Below are positions 45,002-59,616 of a stretch of DNA of 64,000 bases, piece by piece. Source of the stretch: Margaritifera margaritifera (lineage: Eukaryota > Mollusca > Bivalvia > Unionida > Margaritiferidae); NCBI GenBank assembly GCA_029931535.1, contig JAQPZY010001094.1, positions 310,001 through 374,000 of the forward strand. The letters run 5' to 3'. How positions within the stretch are numbered: the stretch's first letter is position 1; every line of letters begins with the position of its first letter. The position numbers were made by a program, and so were the translations under genes. The notes under the pieces were generated by a model that was not told the DNA's origin, made no database searches, and saw only the letters and a program-made list of their open reading frames with translations.

Positions 45002-47460
45002 ACACTTCCACATGCACGCACATTCATTTACCTTTTTAATCTCTATCATGCGTAGGAGCAACTGAATATGTATTAATTCTTGCAAGGCTTAAGGGTAAAA
45101 TAGCCTAGGTTGAAGATTTTGGTAAAGGAATACAATAGGTCAGCGTCAGACATCCTTGCCTCAGTTCCTTTGGAGCCTATCTAATGTACCCACTCGTATT
45201 ACGGCAAAATTATCCACAATTGTGAAGTGTATTATATCTATATCTACTTTAATGTTAGGTATTGTAGTTTGTTGGTAAGCGGCGCTGTTATCCTGGAAAC
45301 AGGTTCAATTAAGTACATCCTAAATACACTTTTGTTTGCTCTAGTTGTATCCTGATTGTATGGCGATGTGTGCGTGTGTATGTATATGTGCGTGTATATT
45401 CACAAATTTACTTTAATGTAGAAAAACGTATCTCTCTGAGAATCTGTGAGACAAGTTTTTGTCCAATATATATTAAATTCACCGTCTGCTTGGTATTGTT
45501 TTCTCCGGATTGTACACCGAGTCGCTATTTCTAATCTTTCAAACTTTCCAGCATGCTTTCAGATTTACCATCTACACAGTGAAACTATATCAAGCATGTA
45601 GTAGGCATTTATCAACTACATGGAACTTGTTCTCTAAGATATTAAAGTCATATCACATGCGTGCATCCCTGGTACAAATGTAACTATTTTGTTTCAAAAC
45701 CCGTAAGGTATGGCAGTTTTTCAGCTTGATATTACAACCGATGGGATATCTCAGTTTTAGTGTACTTTCTATTGTATCAACACCATTGATGAGAGGCGTT
45801 CGGATATATGATAGTCGCCGATAAAGAGAAAAATGATACCAATAAATATATTTTATTTCTTGGTATCTTTCACATATACGTTTTCTAGACTGGTGGGTAC
45901 TGCTATTTTCCTTCCTTTGCCAAGATGATATTTGTCTTTCTAATCGTATCTGCAGGGAGTATAAGACCAGGCCCGATATTCTCGACGAAACTTTTTGAGG
46001 AAAAGAGTCAAGCTCAAAGTAAAAGTAGTAAAGTTTAGTTTGTCTTCTGTAAATTGTATCAGAAATAAAGTTACAGTCATAGAACGTTCAGAATTTTCTT
46101 GGTTCCTGTATCAATATTACAAATTTCAACCTATCAAAATCTTTCGTTTCGTGTTTGAGGTGGAAGTTCGAAAAAAGGTAGCTAGATCGACATGCTGGCT
46201 ATAAAATAAGTGTTTCTCACTAAAATCAAGACCTATCAAGGAATACCTTCTCCAGGCCTTGAGAGCTTATACAATGCTGAACTAGAGTCTAATATTGAGT
46301 TTCCACTCTCAACCAATTAGAAACGAGCTATGAAATGCAATGTCGTTTGTGATTGGTCGAAACAAAATCTCGTGCTTAATCTTAAGCGCGAGAGTTTTAC
46401 GATTTTAAGTCCACCACTTTATTGACATAATTATGAAGTTTTCAAGCGCCTATTTTATTCGCAATTATTCCAGTACGGATGTTGTTAGAACTGTGGATTA
46501 TATCATTTTGTCTCTTTTTTCCGATTTCCTAAATGTTTGAATATGGCTTCTATATACATTTCAGTCTCTTTTGGTGCGTGGAAAATGACTGTGGACTTTA
46601 TCTTGAACTCTTGGGTAGCTTTTCTACTTGTCGATTGTGATAAGGATGTTCCTACTTGAGTCCTAGTTTACGCTTGTTTTGAAGAAAAACAAACTGCTTG
46701 TGATCAAACTGATTGTATCAAATGTAAAAGCTGTAGAAAATTCTGTATTTAAATCAGCGGTGCGCATAATACGACATATTTGTAAGTTCTTCACTTGTCA
46801 AGTAGGTAACAGTCCACTACTCGTATCTAAAAGTAAGGTGCATAATCATCACGAGTGGTACAGACCATGGAGATATATAACCAATGCATTGCATTTTCTA
46901 TCTTTCTATTAAACGATTGTTCTGCCCGACCCGTTGGGCTCATAAGCACAATATCAGATTAGCGTAGTTTCAAAGTTGTAAATATTAACAATGAATTTCA
47001 GGGAGACAAAAAAGATCGATTTTTTTTTTCTCAGAAGAATGACCGAGAAAACATTATTTTCACACAACGAGTCTGGCTCAACTTTAGCTTAGAACCCATG
47101 TAATGTGTGACAGGATTTCAACTTTAAAAATGATGAATACTTATATCGTATATCCCCAAATTTCATACTCCTTGTTTGTTTACGTATAGACACGCTCGAC
47201 TGGTAAGAAGGTCACTTTACAAAATAGGAAGAACGATTGATATAAATGATAGTGAAGCATGTATTGTATGCTATTAATTTCGTTCATACAAACTGGATAT
47301 TTGTCTAAATTCCTATTTTTGAACGTGGGATGCTGTTAGTGCCGTTCGTTACTGTTCACTGGATTTGATTGCAATCCGATGAATAAAGCATGTATATAAA
47401 ATGCTCGATAAATTCTTCTACTGCCAGTTGTAGTAATGTAGTAATGGGGGATACACTGGA
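45000..47460. other. Intron of the host gene, no gene recognised
   Basis: AT-rich. Open frames at 45995-46204 and 46679-46912 have no recognisable motif or convincing splice sites. Polypyrimidine tracts are common but no additional exon in phase could be supported. Confidence 0.4.
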
Positions 47461-47463
47461 AGC

Positions 47464-47468
47464 AAAAA

Positions 47469-47500
<32 letters not shown>

Positions 47501-47501
47501 A
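47464..47501. repeat. Poly-A tract
   Basis: About 38 bases, almost all A, interrupted by one G. Confidence 0.9.
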
Positions 47502-47509
47502 GGCGGAAA

Positions 47510-47925
47510 GGGAAATTAACAGAAATTAACATTACAGTCGCCAGCTTGAGTATATGATTTAGCATTAGTCCATAGATTTAACATTAGTATCACCCTCTGG
47601 CGGCAATAGGAATCAACATTACGGTCGCCATCTTGAAGTATGAACTATGCCGACAATGAGAATTTAATTTAACATTAGTTCATAGGTTTAACCTTGGAGG
47701 CCATTCTGGCTGCAAGAAGAATGATATGTGAAAAACATCCAAAGGTTGACCAATATGGGACTGTCTGCAGACAAGGGAAAATATAATTTGAAAAACATCC
47801 ATAGGATTAACATTGTGAGACTGTATGGGGGATGTGGGAACTATAATCTTAAAAAACGTCCATAGGATTAACATTGTGGGACGATATGCTGAAAAAATAA
47901 CCATATGCTGACAAGGGGAAATTAA
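47510..47925. repeat. Degenerate minisatellite (units of about 60 bp)
   Basis: Two kinds of unit. The first group (47515-47700) repeats 'aacattacggtcgccatcttgaagtatga' and 'ttaacattagtncatag'. The second (47725-47905) repeats 'ttgaaaaacatccataggattaacattgtgggactgtatg' three times at about 60 bp spacing. It lies immediately outside the left end of relic C. Confidence 0.6.
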
Positions 47926-47951
47926 TACAAACTCATGTGAATGGATTGTGG

Positions 47952-48880
47952 AGTACGTGTTGGTGAGTTACCCTTACACACAAATACACTGTTATATCTT
48001 ATCTAATCCTTGAGTGAAAGTCCATTTTTAAATGTGTTGCAGAAATATCCAATATCAGTTTGGTTCACCTTGTAATACACTTTTCGTTTTATCATTCTTG
48101 ACTCAATACACTGACTGATCAGCCACCTACTGTCGCTTTGATAAACATTGGCAGAGAATGTGTTACAAAATATCCAATGTGAGTATTGTAGGTCTGATTC
48201 ACTTTGTTACAAATGTACTGTTTTTGTTGCTGTTGCCCTTGATTTGAGACCCTCACTGACCTGTAAACTATTGCAATGCACTGTTGGTGAAAGAAAGCGA
48301 GATATTGCTCCAGTGTCAGACAAGTTCTTTTTTATACTTTAAAGTTGTTACAATATATATTGCTCCTCTGCATGACGGATTCATGGAGAGACCAAATTGT
48401 GAAAGAGAGCGAGACTATGCTACATTTCATACATGGCCATAATATGGCATAAGATAAGGTTTTCATGTACGTAAGGTTGTTACATTTTCTGACTTTTGTT
48501 TTGAAAACAGATAAACATACATTGTTCTGCTACTTGACTGACTGATCACGAGAGCAAACAAGTTTGGTTCTTCACTTTGTAACAAATGTACTAGTGTGTT
48601 TGTGTTTATCAAGAAAATTTGCGAGTTGAAAAAGATAGTGTGTCCTTAAATCTAATCAGAGAGAGAGAGAGAGAGAGAAAGAGAGTCATCGGTGAAATTC
48701 GTAATGTAGCACCATAGGATTGTTTTCATATCTAAACTGCGAGCAAGTTAACATGGAAAAAATTTCGAACGACAGCACACGCTTGTACTTACACTGTCAG
48801 ATTCAAGGATTTTAAGTCTAATGTTCTGAAAGAGAAACTGCCCGCTTAATTATTGACTTGTTTGAGTCTGTTTGTATCTT
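47952..48880 (+). repeat. Left terminal inverted repeat of relic C
   Basis: Matches the reverse of 52545-53505 throughout. Shared pieces include 'ataaacattggcagaatgtgtt', 'atatccaatgt', 'ttcttcactttgta', a (GA)n tract (48659-48680, CT on the right) and 'ctgtcagattcaaggattttaagtctaat'. Identity appears roughly 70-75 percent by eye. Confidence 0.75.
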
Positions 48881-49649
48881 TTGTCAACAAAATATTTACG
48901 AAAACAGATATATCAATTGCAACGATAGTTGCATATAATGTATTGTAGTAATAATATTCAAATAAATAATTTTACAAGCATTTACATTTGTTCTGTACAA
49001 ATGCGACTGAGTCCATTCGCAGAGAAATAAACTGATAAGACACTTAAGATTTATGGTTGCAGTATGTGTGACTTTTACCATTATAATACTTAAACTTTAA
49101 AAAAAAATGCACAAACGAAAACATTTTTTTGATGAGCTTATGTAACTTTTTTTCCCCTCAACAATTTGATCCTACTTTTACGGATACCCAACATGATCGT
49201 CATGATGAGTGGCTTTCATTTCTTAACTTAGAATAAAAATGACTTTTTATGCTACACACTCATCTCTGTCTGTCTGTCTGTCTTCACCAGCAGCTGCAGC
49301 AGGAACTAGTACCTCATCAGCAGCATCAGGCGGACTTGGACGTGTTTAAGACAGTTGAATATGATGTTGTAACGTTATTATTTTATTTTCAAACCCAAAG
49401 ACCCAAAAGCATTTTCAAGGTCACCCAAGTTTCTTATAAAAGAGATGCCACTAAATACAAAAGAAATTTCTCTCACCAAAAGCATTACACAACAAATCCC
49501 TTCCTAAAAAATGTGTTTGTGCCCATATCTTAATAATAATAATGATGATGATAAAATCAATACATTGGCACAGTTACGTTGGGTATATTTTCGTGAATAA
49601 AAATTACAAAAGATTTCAAAATTTCAAAATGTTTTTATTTTATTTATTA

Positions 49650-49770
49650 GAGTCAGGCCCACGCGTCTTTGGCATAATCAGAATCCTCTTATTTCCAAGC
49701 GTCCAATCTCTTAGTGTACATCACTAGCCACACTCACACACTTCTTGGTAAGTATGAATGGTAGATAAAG
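49650..49770 (-). pseudogene. Tail of Polinton accessory gene (homologue of 3420-3600)
   Basis: The DNA 'cacgcgtctttggcataatcag.atcctcttatttccaagcgtccaa' matches 3424-3470, the 3' end of accessory copy 1 in relic A. It is truncated at the internal deletion junction near 49770. Confidence 0.5.
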
Positions 49771-49789
49771 TGCGACGAGTCTCTTCTTG

Positions 49790-51350
49790 TTACAGGGATC
49801 TTGGCTTCATTCATGGTAGCTTTTGGAAATTGGATTCCATTTTGTGAAAATTGTTTCAAAAGAAAGTGTTCGCCGTATCCAGAGAAATTGTGAGTGGTCA
49901 CTGTAACGTACTGCTAACAGTTCCCGTAACGAGTAAAATCAATTTCGTTCCAATCTATGTCAGCGTTGTCCAAGACCCACTGGGCGAAATCAGAAAGAGT
50001 ATTGGAGTCACGAACTATCTTTTCGCTTCCACCTGGAATCACATTACAATTCCGACAGTAATAAAATATAGGTTTCTAAATACATTCGTGGGAAGCGCGA
50101 TGAACAACGCAAACGTTAGCAATGTGAATCCCAGTGTTTTGAGAACATACAAAGTAAAAAATGATAAAAACTACACGATGGTCCAGGTTTCTTTTTCTTG
50201 CTACTTTTTCTGGTGATCCAATAATTTGTCCGGTTCGCTGTCATATCTCTGAATATAAAAGTTGATCCAGCTTAACAACTTTACCATATATACGATATCG
50301 TTTCTTTCCTGGACAAAAGTACGCATCTTTAGAGATGTTGCGAACATTCTGTCCACATGTTGGGCACGTGTCCAATAATTCATAAGCACTTTTCTGTTGT
50401 TGAAATTGTTTCGTGTGATGTCGGTCGTAACGTGCTAGACTCACAAAATGTTCTTCCAAAGGTAGAGCATTAAATCTTTTTTTTTCCATCATGAACAAGA
50501 GGTTGAGACGCTACACATCCACGACATCTATCTCCAAAATAAATATATTTATCCCGATTGTTAAATCCTTGGTTACATTTGTCACAATAATATCCGTATG
50601 TGCGGAATTCTTTGATACTGGGACTAGCATCAAACTGATTTTGGTGATGATAGACGTGTGTATATTTTCCGTTTGGAATATTGAGTTATCGAAACAGGAG
50701 ATATCCACTAATGACGTCATGGTAAATTTTCAACGTATAGCAAGAGACTAGCACTTGTTAAATGTTCTGCATTTCATGAGATCCACGCATGGTATCTTTC
50801 GAAATCCCCGCTTGTTCCAAAACGATCCCTGCTTCTCTCCGCCTTTGGCTCTTTCCGATTGACTAATGCTTTTCCATCATCGTTTCTGTTCCGGTGTTTT
50901 GCTTTCCTGGATAAGCTGTAGCCACCAAGATCACGCGGGCTAAATAAAAGTGATCCTCACGATACATGTTTTGGCAGTGGGGAGTTGATCCACATAAAAG
51001 ACTTTGCGTTTTCCGCTGCACGAAGAAGGTACAACGTGTATCATATGAATGGTGGCTTTTCATTGTTCATGTCAAACTCATTGCTGAAGATATTGAATTT
51101 TCTCCAAGAGCATGATAGATCTTTATTCAGCAGGTGTACTACCTTCAATCCAGTCAGGAGGTTTCAAATTGTCGTTAGTGATGGAAAGTCTCAAACGATC
51201 TTGATCTTCAGCTTGACACTGCTATTTCAAATCATCTAACATAGACTCCAATAAGTCAGTAATAAATGCAGCTGCTTTCTCTGCAGGGACTTTTGAGCTG
51301 AACTCTTTAAATTTTACCTTGTAAGTGTAAGATATAGTTCTAAATTTTCC
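49790..51350 (-). pseudogene. Polinton DNA polymerase B, N-terminal part (relic C)
   Basis: Homologous to 6290-7860. Minus-strand pieces include a segment near 51170 with DLKPPDWI, the QRKTQSLLCGS segment (about 51010), and a cysteine-rich segment TCPTCGQNVRN (about 50370) matching the cysteine-rich part at 6.8 kb. The palm and C-terminal domains are absent because of the internal deletion. The opposite-strand open frame at 49851-50216 is the shadow of this gene. Dead by truncation and several frame changes. Confidence 0.65.
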
Positions 51351-51479
51351 GGATTTTCACAATCAACCTGTGAAAATGGAAAAAAAATCCAAGATCATAC
51401 TTCTGGTCAGAGATTTACAGAGAGTGATTCGAAAATACACGTCATCCAACTAGATTTGTTGAGAGTCTCAAGACTACTT

Positions 51480-51785
51480 ATCTCGAGAAAAAAGTGAAGA
51501 TATCTGGTCTTCAGAATGTCCACAAGGCCAAATAAAAGGGACTCTTAAGACAAAAGAACAAATAAAAGAAGATCGAGACACAAAAGTAAAGATAGCTGTT
51601 ATCATTCTCAAGATAAAGAACATTAGTCTTCAGAGTCTCCAGAACTTCCCAAAAAAATTAAAAAAGAGAAAAGTAGGAGACATCAGAAGCAGAAGAACCC
51701 ATTTCAGCGAATTAATTAAAAGCAAGAAAAGCAGAATAAGGAGCATAAGAACCAATACCACTCAAGAAAGACACTCGTAAGAAGA
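51480..51785 (+). pseudogene. Basic Ser/Lys/Arg-rich protein remnant
   Basis: One plus-strand frame, with a few stops, reads as a highly basic, RS- and KE-rich protein: NKRRSRHKSKDSCYHSQDKE, SSESPELPKKIKKEKSRRHQ, then KTLVRRNNGR. It lies beyond the 5' end of the polymerase fragment and is divergent from it. Composition suits a DNA-condensing core protein of a Polinton-type virion, but low-complexity composition alone cannot prove a gene. Confidence 0.35.
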
Positions 51786-52544
51786 AACAACGGACGTTTG
51801 TGAAATTACGTGTTTGAAATTTTATTCTAATTCTTATTCACGAGAATATACCAAACATAAGTGTGTCAATTTTTTATTTGTTGTGTAGTTATTTATTAGA
51901 TATAGACACACGTTGTTTTGTGGCAGGGTTTGTTGTTGTCTTTCTTTTTTTGGGGGGGGGATGCAATAATGAGTAGTATCTCTTTTCTGAGAGAACTGGG
52001 TGGCTCTGAAAAGTACCACTAGATTTGAAAATGAATTATGGATGTGATATCAGATGCTGCTGCCGCTACTGACGGTAAAAGATAGAGAGCTGACAGGTTG
52101 GGCACAAAAAACTAATTTTATTCCAAATAATAAACGAAAAACTGCATATAAAAAAAGTTAGAAATCTATCTGAGTAAGGGCAAATTGTTGAGTAAAGAAA
52201 CAAAAATATATAAGCTCTTCAAAGAACAGTTTTGTCTTAATTGTTTAAGTTAAAGTATTGTCAATGTAGAAAGTCACAAATATTTTTTTAAAAATTCTTG
52301 AGCATCGCTTTATTTTCTTTTTATGTGACTAGTATCACTTGGCATTTGTAGGGAAAAAAAGTAAATGCGCCTACAATTGTTGATTTGAATATTATTACTA
52401 CTATGCATTATCTGTAAGCATCGTTGTAAGCGAAATATCTGTTTAGGGTCGCTTTAATAATGTATTTGCTATTTAGATATTTTGTCGATAAAACATACAA
52501 GACACTGGATTATTTTGCTTTGGTCGGATACTGTTATTTCAGCT

Positions 52545-53505
52545 CGAACAAATATAAACTCAAACAAGTCAATGATTAACGCTGTCATTTTCTCCATGGG
52601 AAAATTAGACTTAAAATCCTTGAATCTGACAGTGTAAGTATACGTGTGCTATTGTACAAACATTTCTCGAAGTTAACTTGCTTGCAGGTTAAATATGAAA
52701 ATAATCATAGGGTGTTACACTGCGAGTTTTGCTAATGACCCTTTCTCCCTCATTCCCTCCCCCCCCCGCTCTCTCTCTCTCTCTCTTGTACTACATTGAT
52801 TAGTTTTAAGGACATAATCTTTTTTTGTGTTCACAAATTATGTTCTTGAAAAGAACAACCAATCCAGTACATTTTTATTAAAGTGAAGAACTATAATGTT
52901 TTGCTCTCTAAATCAATCAGTCAATTAGCAGTAGAATGTATATTATTTGCTTTTTTCAGAAACAAACTCAGAAAATGTATCAACCTTAAAGTGCTTGAAA
53001 ACCTTATCTTACGCCAAATGCTGGTCTTCTTTGACAGTGTAGCAATGTCCCGGTCTCTTTTCACCATCTGCTCTTCCGCTTAATCAGTCGAGCAAGTAGC
53101 AGAATAATGTACTTTGCAACAACTTTCAAGTACTTGAAAACATTATCTTACGCCAAAGTCTGACCTTGTTTGACAGTGTAGCAATATCTCTTTTCACTAA
53201 CTAGGGATTACAATAGGTAACAGGTCTAGGGAGCCAGAAACGGAAACAGTACACTTGTAACAAAATGAGTTAAATATGCAGCATATACATTGGATATTTT
53301 GCAACACACTTTCTGCCAATGTTTATCGAGGTGAAAATAGATAGCTGGTAAATGAGTGAATGAAAACGAAAACTGTATTAAAAAGTGAACCGAACTGACA
53401 TTGTATGTTTTGCAACACACTTGAAAATGAAAATGGTCTTTCATTCCAGGTTGAATAATATAAAATACTGTTGGTTTGTAAGTGTTGCTCTCCATCACAT
53501 ACACT
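52545..53505 (-). repeat. Right terminal inverted repeat of relic C
   Basis: Inverted partner of 47952-48880. An internal duplication is visible within it: 'accttatcttacgccaaatgctggtcttctttgacagtgtagcaatgtc' (52999-53047) recurs as 'acattatcttacgccaaagtctgaccttgtttgacagtgtagcaatatc' (53140-53188), which the left repeat seems to lack. Confidence 0.72.
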
Positions 53506-53840
53506 ATAACCCTTTCAAATGCTGAACGCACTTCCTGTGTTTACGAAGACATTCCAGCACCAAATGATTTGTCATCTTAGTTTAGACATTACAAGCTTCC
53601 AAACACTGTATGACGTGCGCGTGTGTTACGGTCGCTCTATGATGTTCGTATGTGTAGGGTAGCAGTATAATGTGCGTACGTGTAGGGTTGCTGTACTCAA
53701 ATACTATAGAAGGCCATTGTTTAGTATTTGCCGCTCACCAATAAGAGCAGGAGGCAATTATATCAAAATACTGGTGCCACGAAGCTCTATCAAAATATTA
53801 AACCAAGACGCCATATTTCTATCAAACAATATTCACTTAC

Positions 53841-53915
53841 CTTTTATCCTGTCCGTCTTTCTTTCTAAATGTTTCTTTCAGGAGATCGATATTCATCCCA
53901 GCCATTTGTCTGACT
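53841..53915 (-). CDS. First recognised coding exon of the MIEAP-like host gene
   Basis: Acceptor 'ttctcttttgtag' is followed by AGTCAGACAA and then ATG at 53905. The exon reads MAGMNIDLLKETFRKKDGQD and ends two bases into a codon before donor 'gtaagt', matching the start phase of the exon at 44582. Because an acceptor precedes it, there is at least one exon further upstream, probably 5' untranslated and beyond the LINE at 54.2 kb. The frame is also open upstream of the ATG within this exon, so translation could start earlier. The intron after it is 9.3 kb and holds Polinton relic C. Confidence 0.5.
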
Positions 53916-54194
53916 CTACAAAAGAGAAATATTATTGTTAAAATTGCTATATTTATGACACACAAGTCTATTTCGAGTTTATAACGATATGCTTAAATAC
54001 GCATCATTTGTAAGACACAAAATAATCCTTATATTAATCTATAATTTATCAATCTAAAAATCAATGAACTTGGAAATTTGCGTTATAAAACGCATATCCC
54101 CAAATTACCTTTGTTCATCCCAACCCACCTCCACACTTCACTACGCGGCTAATGACAGCTGTATATTACCTGTTGTGGCAAACACAGATTAGGG

Positions 54195-56505
<2,311 letters not shown>

Positions 56506-56544
56506 AAACATCATGCATAACAATATATATATTTCATCAAACGG

Positions 56545-56835
56545 AAACGAGGCTTGCCCGATTTCCTTTCAATGAAAAATGTATACAAGTGGGATATCAA
56601 ATATACAGCGTACATACTATACATATATTTTTTTTATACCACGTACAAATACACATATTTATGTTCCAACGGAGTTTGAGATTGACTTCAGGAAACTGTG
56701 TATTGAAGGAGCGATCTCTTCCCATCCCTTCCAAGTGCGTCCGCTACAAAATGTAGTTCTGTAACGATTGTAGCTATGTACAATCCTTTTAGAAGTTGTT
56801 AATTTGCTTCTTTTTTGAGCCTCTATTTCATTCAT
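56545..56835 (+). repeat. Inverted repeat pair, copy 1
   Basis: Reads 'aaacggaaacgaggcttgcc', then 'gatatcaaatatacagcgtacatac', then 'gtccgctacaaaatgtagttctgta'. The same segments occur in reverse order on the other strand at 60705-61000. The open minus-strand frame at 56949-56659 lies within it and is not a gene. Confidence 0.65.
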
Positions 56836-57266
56836 ATTGATTAAAAAAACAAAACAGACATTTAGGATTAAAACTTGAAATTTGCTTGAAATTGAGAAAA
56901 TAGAGCACCACAACCATTGCATGGCTAGCGTCCCGAGCCATGCGATCATCAGCGAGGGAATAGTCTAAACGAAACGACGAAGCAACACGAGGTAATTCAA
57001 GCTTTTAGAGTTATGCTTTACTTACCATTGTTTCTGACTATGACATTGTTTTTATGTTTTTATCATCTCTGTCTGTCTGTCTCTCTCTCTCTTGGTCGGT
57101 TTGTCTGCCAGTTTTACCAGCATACGGTAAAACTGAAATGCTGGCTGACTAAACAACAGAGTCAGAGAAGTGGGTGTGCAGGGGGTTTGCTATAAGATTG
57201 TATTATCGCCCATCTCTCTGTTTCTCTGTTGGTCGATTAATCTGTCAGTTTTGCATCGTAGATCCA

Positions 57267-57291
57267 GAGAGAGAGAGAGAGAGAGAGAGAG
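57267..57291. repeat. (GA)n tract
   Basis: A short GA tract just before a SINE-like fragment. The 57040-57260 stretch before it has CT-rich pieces with 'ttggtcgg.ttgtctgccagttttacca', also seen at 60160-60210. Confidence 0.8.
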
Positions 57292-57393
57292 TTTGGGTTT
57301 GGTTTTGTGGGGCTTAACGCCATTTCTCAACACATAATAGGCTACACATGGTGGCCAGTATATTTGGTGGAAAAAGAAGCAGGGAAGACCCTG
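57292..57393 (+). repeat. SINE-like fragment
   Basis: 'ggggcttaacgccatttctcaacacataataggctacacatggtggccagtatatttggtgga' matches 28203-28265. The 'ttaacgcc' beginning and size suit a molluscan SINE body. It ends directly at copy 2 of the 650 bp direct repeat. Confidence 0.5.
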
Positions 57394-57394
57394 G

Positions 57395-58060
57395 TGTTAC
57401 GACTCCGTAGCCTAAAGATATGTAACAAAACCAACCATGTAAGTAAAATCAACAAGCAATTTATTTCTAGACAATTAAAATTAAAACTTAAATAAGACAC
57501 TTACAATATTGCGAATTAAAGTCCAAATAATCTAATAATCCTAAGTGTCCTAATCACAAGTCCTAAATATAGAATGTTCTGAATGAATTCAAGTAGTCTT
57601 GAATGTCCTGATGTGCCAGTAGTATTGAATGATGTAATCCAAAATATATTTGAATGAATTCGCAAAAATCCCAAAGTCATGTATCAATCCGAAATGAGAG
57701 TGACAACATTAGTAATCCAATGAATATTTGAAACAAATAATTCGTCTCTCTGAATTTGCTCTGATTTTCACAACATAACTATAAAAATCTGATTATGACA
57801 ATGATTCTTCATAGACTGCCCATTAAAACAAGAATGAAATATTGCTTACCAAATTCAGCATATATAAACACAAGTCACCTGACAGAATATTCTAGAAAAC
57901 AAATGCTAAGTGATAAAAGACATGGAAAGGAATCTTATTGCGAAATACTACGTACTAATTCTGTGTAAATATCCTGTTTACAAAAAGATATTGCGAAATG
58001 CCTATGTAAACAACTTAATTACAAAATGACCATAATCTGACTAAAGTACAACTTACCTCA
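57395..58060 (+). repeat. Two-copy dispersed direct repeat, copy 2
   Basis: Same orientation as copy 1 (55848-56505), 1.5 kb apart, noncoding. Confidence 0.6.
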
Positions 58061-58081
58061 TGGACACATATTATAAATTCA

Positions 58082-58223
58082 ATGTACATAACACCGGAAG
58101 GAACCATCGACCCACTGGAAGTAACTGGCAAGCCTGCTCACATATATACGTTGGTCGAGCCAAGACTCGAACTCACTCGGACAGAGGTGAGATGTGTGAA
58201 TGACTACTCGGCCACCCGGGGCC

Positions 58224-58225
<2 letters not shown>
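58082..58225 (-). repeat. tRNA-derived SINE head
   Basis: Read on the minus strand, 'gggtggccgagtagtcattcaca' (A-box-like TGGCCGAGTAG) is followed about 35 bases later by 'gagttcgagtcttggctcg' (B-box-like GTTCGAGTC). The spacing and the GGNGGCCGAG start resemble a tRNA-Leu or tRNA-Ser-like head. It does not fold as a complete tRNA by eye and is attached to a (GA)n tract, so I take it for a SINE rather than a tRNA gene. Confidence 0.55.

Positions 58226-58297
<72 letters not shown>
58226..58297. repeat. (GA)n microsatellite
   Basis: About 70 bp of GA, directly against the SINE head. Confidence 0.95.
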
Positions 58298-58300
<3 letters not shown>

Positions 58301-58892
58301 GGCGATCTGGATCAAATGAGGTAAAACTGACACACTGACTGAGCAACCAACACAGACTGAAAGAGAAAGAGGAGGAGAAAAGTTCAGACGTAATAATATT
58401 AAAAAAATGATATGTTTTACAACCTTGTTATTAGTTTAAAAAAAAAAAAATGAACATAAAAATGGTTCACAGTACGTGCACGCCAAGGAATTTTCCGTTC
58501 GTCCTACCTGTCTCCACAGGTTATTGCAACTTTGTATCATTGGTATCGTGTAACACTGTAAAACAATTACATGGAAAGCGTACATACACCATTATAAGGA
58601 CTCGAGTTTCTCTAGGTCTTGGTGTCAGTTCAAGTTTAAGGTTTTCATTGAGCTCAAATTATTTTACTCTTTCACTCCACAGATTTGCACGTATATAGTT
58701 GTCTCTTAAGGTATGAGAGATCCTAATGAAAGCAGAGGGGATTTTAATAAATATGTGTCACATGTTTAATTCATTACAAAACGGGGATTACTATTTTTTT
58801 CTCATTAATTTCTTACGTTAACTAGGAAGTAAAAAAGCAATAGTCTACTGTTGACACCATAATTATATGCGTATTTAAACGCCACGGGCAAA

Positions 58893-58950
58893 TCACAGTT
58901 TGATATATCTACAGTACTGGTATAGCAAACTGCTTATACCAAAAGCCATG
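58893..58950. repeat. Palindromic element, diverged copy
   Basis: Contains 'atcacagtttgatatat' and an imperfect inverse 'ggtatagcaaactg'. Related to the better palindrome at 59617-59658. Confidence 0.4.
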
Positions 58951-59474
58951 TTAATTTTAATGCATGTGGTATATCAAGAATAGAAAGGTGCAGCGTCTGA
59001 GCCAGAATGAAATGCCGAAAAAGACATTTTCTTCTTTTTAACTTTCTTTCCACTCTAAATAAAACTTATATGATAAACAGAATCTCAAAAGCTTGAAATT
59101 ATTTAACTAGTTTCATAAATTCAATATTAAATCATTACTCATTTGAGATCCTCTGTTTATGAAGAATATCAATATGTCGATGTACAGGGTCTATATTGAG
59201 TGCATTTCTGCAATTTTTTGTTTTACTTAGTCAAGAACTGTAAAGGGAATTTAATGATTTCGTGAGTCTTTCAAATGTGTTTTTATATACAAGTGTTGTA
59301 TATAGCTGTAAAGAAGTTGCTTATATATCACCCTATAAACAATGACGTAATTGGCATAAGAATGACGTCAAACTATTTACATAAATACTTGGAAAGTATG
59401 ATGTATCTACCTGTAGAGCTGTGATGACGTGAGCGCTTGATAGGATAAAGGATGAACATAGTACTTATATCCTG

Positions 59475-59504
59475 TGCACACACACACACACACATGTATG
59501 TATG

Positions 59505-59570
<66 letters not shown>
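59475..59570. repeat. (CA)n(TGTA)n(TA)n compound microsatellite
   Basis: Short CA, short TGTA and about 62 bp of TA. All open frames across it are artefacts. Confidence 0.95.
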
Positions 59571-59572
<2 letters not shown>

Positions 59573-59616
59573 GCATACATTAAAAATAACATGACCTTTA
59601 AAGTGTTGGTAAAAAG

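Larger units (their letters stand above)
47952..53505 (-). mobile_element. Polinton relic C: 5.5 kb internally deleted copy with long inverted repeats
   Basis: Two inverted repeats of about 0.93-0.96 kb (47952-48880 and 52545-53505) enclose 3.7 kb. Inside, 49.65-49.77 kb matches relic A at 3.42-3.55 kb, and 49.79-51.5 kb matches relic A at 6.29-8.35 kb, so everything between (ATPase-side genes through most of the polymerase) is deleted. Outer ends begin AGT as read inward on both sides, as Polinton ends commonly begin AG. No clear 6-bp target duplication (ttgtgg versus ataacc). It lies in the long intron between the exons at 53915-53841 and 44582-44423. Confidence 0.7.

Noticed and set aside
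56659..56949. Minus-strand open frame of 96 codons as a small gene
   Set aside because: Most of it falls inside a dispersed repeat with a second inverted copy at 60.7-61.0 kb.
58148..58224. Functional tRNA gene on the minus strand
   Set aside because: A- and B-box words are present but I could not fold a full cloverleaf, and the copy runs into a (GA)n tract; a SINE head fits better.
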